NCBI GenBank assembly: GCA_019509685.1
Contig: JAEKLU010000086.1
Location: forward strand, 1-6,362
Source of the DNA: Mesorhizobium sp.
Lineage (GTDB): Bacteria > Pseudomonadota > Alphaproteobacteria > Rhizobiales > Rhizobiaceae
Direction of reading: 5' to 3'
Length of the DNA: 6,362 bases
The position numbers and the translations under genes were made by a program. Under the pieces are notes generated by a model. It was not told where the DNA came from. It ran no database searches and saw nothing but the letters and a program-made list of their open reading frames with translations. The number at the start of each line of letters is the position of its first letter. Positions within the stretch are counted from its first letter, which is position 1. Below, piece after piece: positions 1 to 4,026 of the stretch.

Positions 1-477
1 GAGATGCGGGCGCTGATCGAGAAGGAGAAGCCGCCGCGCGACCTCTGGGACATCAAGCTCATCCCGGGCGGCCTCATCGATCTCGAATTCATCGCCCAGG
101 TCGCGGTCATCACCGGTGCTGTCGAGCCCGGCCGCCGGACGACGGCGACCGCCGACATCCTGGCGCGGCTGCAGCCGAGCTTCGCCGCCACGGATGTGCG
201 CGACGAACTTGGCGAAGCCTATCGGCTCTATCTGGCGCTAACCCAGATGATCAGGCTTTGCCTTACCGGCGAGTTCCAGCGCGACGATGTCCCGCCTGGG
301 CTTTCGGATCTGCTCTTGGCGGTGACCGACCTGCCGGATTTCGCCGTACTCGAAGCACATCTCAAGGAAACGTCGCGGAAGGTCAGGAAGGACTTCGACC
401 TTCTGCTTGGCGCGGCCACGCCAAAACGCGCGTCCGGCCGCATCGGGGGTGACGATGCAACAGGAGAAGACCCATGA
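1..477 (+). CDS. glnE: Glutamine synthetase adenylyltransferase/deadenylase, C-terminal end (partial)
   Basis: GlnE is the cytoplasmic bifunctional enzyme that adds AMP to, and removes it from, a tyrosine of glutamine synthetase in response to PII proteins and glutamine. Only the last 158 residues are here; the reading frame is open to the left edge, and the family is usually near 950-1000 residues. Seen: MRALIEKEK, then DIKLIPGGLIDLEFIAQ at visible residues 17-33. This matches the DIK-x-x-x-GG-x-x-D-(I/L)-EF-x-x-Q signature of GlnE nucleotidyltransferase domains, and D27 is the likely third metal-binding acidic residue. As this is the second, C-terminal copy, it belongs to the adenylylating (AT) domain. 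The helical C-terminal part follows, ending in a polar tail of about 20 residues that is probably disordered. The stop overlaps the next start codon (ATGA, 474-477), so the two genes are probably cotranscribed and translationally coupled. The family call is firm; regulation lies outside the window. Confidence 0.94.
   Translation, partial: EMRALIEKEKPPRDLWDIKLIPGGLIDLEFIAQVAVITGAVEPGRRTTATADILARLQPSFAATDVRDELGEAYRLYLALTQMIRLCLTGEFQRDDVPPGLSDLLLAVTDLPDFAVLEAHLKETSRKVRKDFDLLLGAATPKRASGRIGGDDATGEDP
462..467 (+). promoter_or_regulatory. Ribosome binding site of the small exported-protein gene
   Basis: AGGAGA sits inside the last codons of glnE, six bases before the ATG at 474. This strong Shine-Dalgarno match supports the start that overlaps the glnE stop and makes the downstream 90-codon frame a credible gene rather than a chance reading frame. 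Confidence 0.75.
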
Positions 478-746
478 AGAAATCCACCAAGCTTGCCCTT
501 GCCTTCGTGGCGCTGGCCGGCGCCGTCGGCACGGTTGCTTATGCCGAAAACAAAGCCGCCGGCGGCGAGCGCGCGCCAAAGGGTACAACGGCGCGGCTCA
601 GCAAAGCGACCAGCGGCACCATCGGCTTCGACCAATTCTCCGATGCAATGGAGGCGCGGCTGAGAGAGTTGGCCGCCGGTAAAGGCAGAAGGTTGACGGT
701 GGCAGAACTCGCCGATGCGCTGGAGAAGGCGCGACTAGAATCCTAA
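474..746 (+). CDS. Small exported protein with degenerate EF-hand-like segment
   Basis: Ninety-residue protein that I cannot name. Residues 1-24 form a clear Sec signal peptide: KK at positions 2-3, a hydrophobic core of about 15 residues, and a probable signal peptidase I site after AYA (24|25). The mature protein would be about 66 residues, periplasmic or secreted, and lacks cysteine. Residues 26-47 are polar and low in complexity. Residues 49-88 look like helix-loop-helix: TIGFDQFSDAMEARL, a loop, then LTVAELADALEKA. The layout recalls an EF-hand, with hydrophobic L74 and E78 at loop positions 8 and 12. However, loop positions 1, 3 and 5 are A67, G69 and G71 instead of Asp/Asn, and basic residues fill the loop, so calcium binding is unlikely. 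The start is set by AGGAGA at 462-467 and by the 4-base overlap with glnE. The EF-hand relationship is inference from pattern only; function is unknown. Confidence 0.8.
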   Translation: MKKSTKLALAFVALAGAVGTVAYAENKAAGGERAPKGTTARLSKATSGTIGFDQFSDAMEARLRELAAGKGRRLTVAELADALEKARLES

Positions 747-754
747 GATCTCGG

Positions 755-1192
755 CTACTCGGTGCGTTGGACCTGATGCAGCCTCCGACGTGCATACGCC
801 TGCAGAATCCGGTCGCGCAGATGGGCGTAGAAGCGTTGCGGCAACATGCCGTAGTGGAAGCGGGATGGATTACTTCCCGGAATAGGCTTGAGATCGGGAC
901 CAGGCCAGAGGAAATCGTTGGTTTCGCTGACCATGACCCAAGACGTCAGATGGTCGAGTCCCAAATGCGCCTTGAGAGCTGCGGGCATCTCTATTGCATC
1001 GTTAGGATCTGCTGGAGGCGAGTGTGTGATTGGAACGACCGTCACAACTTCACAGCCCTCCACAACCCGACGCGCGGCAACGATGGCGCAGGGCCTATTC
1101 TTGCGCCCCTCTTCGAGGCCTTCGTTCTGCTCGTCCGACCAAAGGTAGGAATAGGAAATCACCAGACCGGGAACAGGCTTGGGCAGGCTCAC
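755..1192 (-). CDS. PemK/MazF-like toxin of a type II toxin-antitoxin pair
   Basis: 145-residue soluble protein, probably a PemK/MazF-superfamily toxin; characterised members are ribosome-dependent or free mRNA endonucleases. Seen: an N-terminal strand PGLVISYSYLW (8-18) where the family has its G-D-(I/V)-(V/W) strand, then GRKNRPCAIVAA (29-40) matching the x-x-RP-x-(V/I)-(V/I) strand, then VVTVVPITHSP (49-59) matching the V-x-x-(V/I)-PIT(S/T) strand. A long middle section follows with LGLDHLTSWVMVSETNDFLWPG (78-98), and a C-terminal helix 118-135. It is longer than classic MazF (about 110 residues), and the region from 75 on is not typical of it, so this is a divergent branch. The start is a GTG overlapping the antitoxin stop (GTGA), with only a weak upstream GGA, suggesting translation depends on coupling to the antitoxin. 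It ends eight bases from the stop of the opposing exported-protein gene. RNase activity is inferred from family, not shown. Confidence 0.72.
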   Translation of the reverse strand: MSLPKPVPGLVISYSYLWSDEQNEGLEEGRKNRPCAIVAARRVVEGCEVVTVVPITHSPPADPNDAIEMPAALKAHLGLDHLTSWVMVSETNDFLWPGPDLKPIPGSNPSRFHYGMLPQRFYAHLRDRILQAYARRRLHQVQRTE

Positions 1193-1449
1193 GGCGTCCA
1201 GTCTTTGAGCATTGCATCCAGCTCATCAAATTCGGATGGCACCGCGCTTTCCGCAATGGCGTTCCGCGTCTCGTCGTCCAGCTCTTCGACGGGGCGGGCG
1301 ACCCTGCCTTTGACCAGCACTTCAAACATTGCAGCCGAGAGAAGCACCGTGTGGGTTCGGCCGTTCTTCGTTATCGCCACTGGGCTCCGTTGAGCAGCGT
1401 CCTGAAAGCGGCCCACATTCTGCTGAAACTCTGTCGATGTTACGCGCAT
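1189..1449 (-). CDS. Phd/YefM-like antitoxin
   Basis: 86-residue protein resembling the Phd/YefM antitoxin family, which binds operator DNA with its N-terminal half and neutralises the cognate toxin with a flexible C-terminal tail. Seen: MRVTSTEFQQNVGRFQDAAQ (1-20), the characteristic S-x-x-(E/D)-(F/L)-x-x-N-x-(G/S) helix; SPVAITKNGRTHTVLLS (22-38), the P-(V/I)-x-(I/V)-T-(K/R)-(N/H)-G-(R/K) strand pair; and an acidic tail 54-86 (EELDDE, EFDELD) suited to binding a basic toxin. The ATG at 1449 is chosen because AGAGGT lies seven bases upstream. An in-frame TTG at 1470 gives seven more residues but lies inside the promoter repeats and upstream of that ribosome binding site, so it is unlikely. 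The gene precedes the toxin gene with a 4-base overlap, the usual antitoxin-first order that keeps antitoxin in excess. Autorepression through the repeats at 1462-1488 is likely but inferred. Confidence 0.82.
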   Translation of the reverse strand: MRVTSTEFQQNVGRFQDAAQRSPVAITKNGRTHTVLLSAAMFEVLVKGRVARPVEELDDETRNAIAESAVPSEFDELDAMLKDWTP

Positions 1450-1456
1450 AAAAGTC

Positions 1457-1462
1457 ACCTCT
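1457..1462 (-). promoter_or_regulatory. Ribosome binding site deciding the antitoxin start
   Basis: Read on the minus strand this is AGAGGT, seven bases before the ATG at 1449. It excludes the upstream TTG at 1470 as the main start, because that codon would lie before the ribosome binding site. Confidence 0.7.
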
Positions 1463-1496
1463 TTATCCAAAATAGATAAAATAGATAACTTTTCAA
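1462..1496 (-). promoter_or_regulatory. Probable autoregulated promoter/operator of the toxin-antitoxin pair
   Basis: A strikingly AT-rich patch in a GC-rich window. On the plus strand TAGATAAAA at 1473-1481 is followed directly by TAGATAACT at 1482-1490, a direct repeat of period 9. A perfect inverted repeat TTTATC (1462-1467) / GATAAA (1475-1480) with a 7-base spacer overlaps the first copy. On the minus strand TTGAAA (1496-1491) could be a -35 box, and TATTTT (1474-1469), after 16 bases, a weak -10 box lying in the centre of the inverted repeat. A repressor there would block polymerase, as expected for an autoregulated antitoxin. The exact promoter boxes are tentative, as this placement gives a very short leader; the repeats themselves are seen directly. 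Confidence 0.5.
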
Positions 1497-1525
1497 GGTT
1501 GCTTTAGCAGGCGCAGATTGTTGCG

Positions 1526-3847
1526 TCACGCCGCGACCTTCACCGCCGCTGGCGACTTCTTCAGCGGGATGCGCACCGACACGATGGTGCCGACGCCTTC
1601 GGTCGAGCGGATCTTCAGCGCGCCGCCCTGCAGTTCGGCGAGCGAGCGTGAGATGGCGAGCCCAAGGCCCGAGCCGGCATGGTTCTTGGAAAACTGGTTC
1701 TGCACCTGCTCGAACGGCCGGCCGAGCTTGGTCAGTGCCTGCTTGGGGATGCCGCAGCCATTGTCCTCGATGGTAAGGACCAGCGCTCCCGAAGTGTTGC
1801 GGGCCCTGACCGTGATCCTGCCGCCCTGTCCGGTGAACTTCACCGCGTTGGACAAGAGGTTGATGGCAATCTGCTTGATCGCGCGGCGATCGGCGAAAAG
1901 CCGCATCGAATCGGCGATACGCGTGTCCACCATGATCGACTTTTCGGCGGCCTGCAGCGAGATCACGCGCACCGTTTCCTTGATCAGCGGGCAGAGGTCG
2001 ATCTCCTCGCGGTCGAGCGAGAACTGGCCGGCTTCGATCTTCGACATGTCGAGGATGTCGTTGATGACGCCGAGCAGGTATTTGCCGCTGCCGTTGATGT
2101 CGGTTGCGTATTCCTCGTAGCGCGGCGAGCCGAGCGGTCCGAACAGGCCCTGTTCCATCAGCTCGGAGAAGCCGATGATGGCGTTGAGCGGCGTGCGCAG
2201 CTCATGCGACATGTTGGCGAGGAATTCGGACTTCGCCCGGTTGGCTGCCTCGGCGCGTTCCGTTTCCTTCATGTATTTGCGGTTGAGCTCGACCAGTTCG
2301 CTGGCCCGCTCTTCCTCGGCGCGGCGCGCGAGGCTGAGGTCGTGGATCGTCGCCATCAGCCGGCGTTCGCTGTCGACCAGCTTCTCCTGGTGCAGCTTGA
2401 TCTGGGTGATGTCGGAGCCGACCGAGACGATGCCGCCGTCGCGGGTCGTCAATTCGTTGACCTGTAGCCAGCGGCCGTCGGCCAATTGCCGCTCGAAGCT
2501 GACGCCGCCTTGCGGACCGTTGGCGTTGGCGAGCCTGCGCTCCGACGCGAAGGCCAACATGCGCTCCTCCAGGAAATCGCGTGTCGCGCCCGGCACCACG
2601 TCGCGGTCCGAAAGCCCGTTGTCCTTCTGGAATTTGGAATTGCACATGATCAGCCGGTCAGCCACGTCCCACAGCACGAAGGACTCGTTGATGTTCTCGA
2701 TCGCCGTCCGCAGCCGCATGTCGGCCGCTTCCGAGCGCAGCGCCAGGTGACGCTGCTCGGTGACGTCGACAGCTATGCCGATCAGCTGGATCTCCGGCGC
2801 CTCCGGATCGATCACCTGGGCGCGGGCGCGCATCCACACCCACTGCCCGTCGGCGTGGCGCATGCGGAACACCTGGTCGATATGATCGATCTCGCGTTCG
2901 ATGATGCGGTTGGCCAGCTCGAACAGGTCGTCATCTTCGGGATGGATGATCTCGTCGACCTCACCGAAGGAGAGCATGGATTCGCAGGGCTCATAGCCCA
3001 GCATGTCGTACATCGAGCGCGACCAGTACATCTTGCCGCGCACCATGTCCCAGTCCCACAAGCCGCAGCGGCCGCGCACCAGCGCCATGTCGATGCGCTG
3101 ATGCGCTTCCAGGTAGATGCGGTCGGCGGCCTGGGCCCGCGCCGCCTGGCCGAAATAGGCGTAGAGGATGACGATCAGCACGCCGGCCGTCAGCACGAAC
3201 AGCGTGACGTTGAGCGACATCGACTTGCGCCAGCTGTCGAACACCGCGGACTGCGGCACCAGAACGGCGGCGGCGTTCTTGCGGTTGCCCGAAAGGCTCA
3301 CCGCCGCAAACCAGTCCTGTCCGGCGATGGTGACGTCCATGACGCCGGCGCGGTCGCCGAACATGAACAGTGGCTGGCCGCCAAGCACCAGGCTGTCCAG
3401 CGTGCGGCCCTGCCATCCCGTCGACAGCGGCGAGACGGCGACGATCTTGAAGGCGGCGTCGGTAATCATGAGCACATGGGCGCGGCCCATGGCGCCCTGG
3501 CGGCTGGTGTTTTCCAGCAGGTCGACGGCGTTCATGCCGGCAGCACTCGGGTCGGCGGTGATCGCCTGCGCCATTTGGCCGGCGGCCAGCGCCAGCACGG
3601 CCTTGGAATCGCGTTCGATCTCGTCATGCTCGTTCATCAGCGACAGGAAGCGCAGCGCTGCAATGACGATGAGGAAAATGATGATCAGCGCCGGGATAGA
3701 GCGGCGCAGCAGCGGCTCGGCGGCTAGAAGCCGCTGATAGGCAGGTTCGGCGATCAGGCGCGTGTTGCCGGCAAGTCCATCGCTTCTTGCCTTGCGACGC
3801 GCAAAAGCCTTCCCTCCGGGCGCGCCCCACGCGTCCGCCTTGGCCAT
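1526..3847 (-). CDS. pleC: PleC-like membrane sensor histidine kinase with two PAS domains
   Basis: 773-residue hybrid-free sensor kinase, probably PleC of the PleC/DivJ (PdhS) family, which in alphaproteobacteria sets the phosphorylation of the single-domain regulator DivK (and PleD) and so controls polarity and division. Domains: cytoplasmic N-terminus; membrane segment about 51-70; extracytoplasmic region about 71-212; membrane segment about 213-232; PAS 1 about 250-366, closing with the PAC-type end DVTEQR; PAS 2 about 375-484, with ENINESFVLWD and closing SDITQIK; coiled coil about 485-540; HisKA with NMSHELRTPLN, phospho-acceptor H548; HATPase with N box NLLSNAVKFT (663-672), G1 DNGCGI (695-700), F box PFEQ (711-714), G2 GSGLGL (725-730). 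The stretch FGPLGSPRYEEY (569-580), ending in SKIEAG, is typical of the PleC/DivJ branch. All catalytic boxes are intact and there is no receiver domain. ATG at 3847 is preferred over GTG at 3901 because GGGGAG lies eight bases upstream. Proximity to glnE agrees with my memory of rhizobial pleC loci. PleC versus another PdhS paralogue is not settled. Confidence 0.93.
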   Translation of the reverse strand: MAKADAWGAPGGKAFARRKARSDGLAGNTRLIAEPAYQRLLAAEPLLRRSIPALIIIFLIVIAALRFLSLMNEHDEIERDSKAVLALAAGQMAQAITADPSAAGMNAVDLLENTSRQGAMGRAHVLMITDAAFKIVAVSPLSTGWQGRTLDSLVLGGQPLFMFGDRAGVMDVTIAGQDWFAAVSLSGNRKNAAAVLVPQSAVFDSWRKSMSLNVTLFVLTAGVLIVILYAYFGQAARAQAADRIYLEAHQRIDMALVRGRCGLWDWDMVRGKMYWSRSMYDMLGYEPCESMLSFGEVDEIIHPEDDDLFELANRIIEREIDHIDQVFRMRHADGQWVWMRARAQVIDPEAPEIQLIGIAVDVTEQRHLALRSEAADMRLRTAIENINESFVLWDVADRLIMCNSKFQKDNGLSDRDVVPGATRDFLEERMLAFASERRLANANGPQGGVSFERQLADGRWLQVNELTTRDGGIVSVGSDITQIKLHQEKLVDSERRLMATIHDLSLARRAEEERASELVELNRKYMKETERAEAANRAKSEFLANMSHELRTPLNAIIGFSELMEQGLFGPLGSPRYEEYATDINGSGKYLLGVINDILDMSKIEAGQFSLDREEIDLCPLIKETVRVISLQAAEKSIMVDTRIADSMRLFADRRAIKQIAINLLSNAVKFTGQGGRITVRARNTSGALVLTIEDNGCGIPKQALTKLGRPFEQVQNQFSKNHAGSGLGLAISRSLAELQGGALKIRSTEGVGTIVSVRIPLKKSPAAVKVAA

Positions 3848-3855
3848 AAATGGCA

Positions 3856-3861
3856 CTCCCC
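3856..3861 (-). promoter_or_regulatory. Ribosome binding site deciding the kinase start
   Basis: Read on the minus strand this is GGGGAG, eight bases before the ATG at 3847. No comparable site precedes the in-frame GTG at 3901, so the 18-residue N-terminal extension from that codon is not accepted. Confidence 0.65.
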
Positions 3862-3905
3862 GATCTGCCGTATTTACAGAAATGATCCGGTTACGCCGCA
3901 CGCCC

Positions 3906-3935
3906 GAATCGTCAGTAAAGAATCAAAGCTGATTC
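3906..3935 (-). promoter_or_regulatory. Cluster of three GANTC (CcrM-type) sites upstream of the kinase gene
   Basis: GAATC at 3906-3910, GAATC at 3920-3924 and GATTC at 3931-3935 lie within 30 bases, 59-88 bases before the kinase ATG. By eye, the remaining window has only scattered single sites. GANTC is the target of the cell-cycle DNA methyltransferase CcrM in alphaproteobacteria, whose hemimethylation state, often read with GcrA, times transcription of cell-cycle genes. A role in the kinase promoter is inferred; I could not identify a convincing -35/-10 pair. The rest of this intergenic region (3848-4026) holds an A/T-rich tract at about 3957-3990, which might lie within or upstream of the promoter, and the palindrome at 3999-4019. 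Confidence 0.45.
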
Positions 3936-3998
3936 GCCTTGTCCAGAGGCGCGGCCAAAAAAGATTAAAAATTGATTGAAATTCGACGAAACAGCCGG

Positions 3999-4019
3999 TC
4001 TCCCCCACAAGCGGGGAGA
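3999..4019. repeat. Intergenic CTCCCC/GGGGAG palindrome, possible pepN terminator hairpin
   Basis: TCTCCCC (3999-4005) and GGGGAGA (4013-4019) form a perfect 7-base-pair stem around a 7-base loop CACAAGC; two further pairs lie beyond one mismatch. It begins eight bases past the pepN stop. On the minus strand there is no T-run immediately after the stem (the nearest, TTTTTT, is 3962-3957), so it is not a textbook intrinsic terminator, though it could end or protect the pepN transcript. The sequence strongly resembles the short palindromic CTCCCC-x-ACAAG-GGGG repeats that I remember as scattered between genes in Mesorhizobium and related rhizobia; membership of that repeat family is from memory and unverified. 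Confidence 0.55.
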
Positions 4020-4026
4020 TCGCTGA

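Noticed and set aside
767..1393. 208-codon open frame on the plus strand across the toxin-antitoxin genes
   Set aside because: It is antisense to both genes, which have family motifs, overlap coupling and ribosome binding sites. Its own product shows no motif.
1450..1470. Extension of the antitoxin to a TTG start at 1470
   Set aside because: The codon lies within the promoter repeats and before the AGAGGT that serves the ATG at 1449.
1495..1525. Intrinsic terminator after the kinase stop
   Set aside because: The minus strand here forms no convincing GC stem followed by T residues; readthrough into the antitoxin gene remains possible.
2486..3727. 413-codon open frame on the plus strand opposite the kinase gene
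   Set aside because: It lies wholly antisense to a kinase with every expected motif; its His/Arg/Ala-rich translation has no recognisable domain. Long antisense frames are common in GC-rich coding DNA.
3848..3901. Extension of the kinase to a GTG start at 3901
   Set aside because: No ribosome binding site precedes it, whereas GGGGAG is well placed for the ATG at 3847; the extension would also cover likely leader sequence.
3957..3990. CtrA box in the AT-rich tract before the kinase gene
   Set aside because: Only one TTAA half-site (3965-3968) is present; I find no second TTAA at the 7-base spacing needed.
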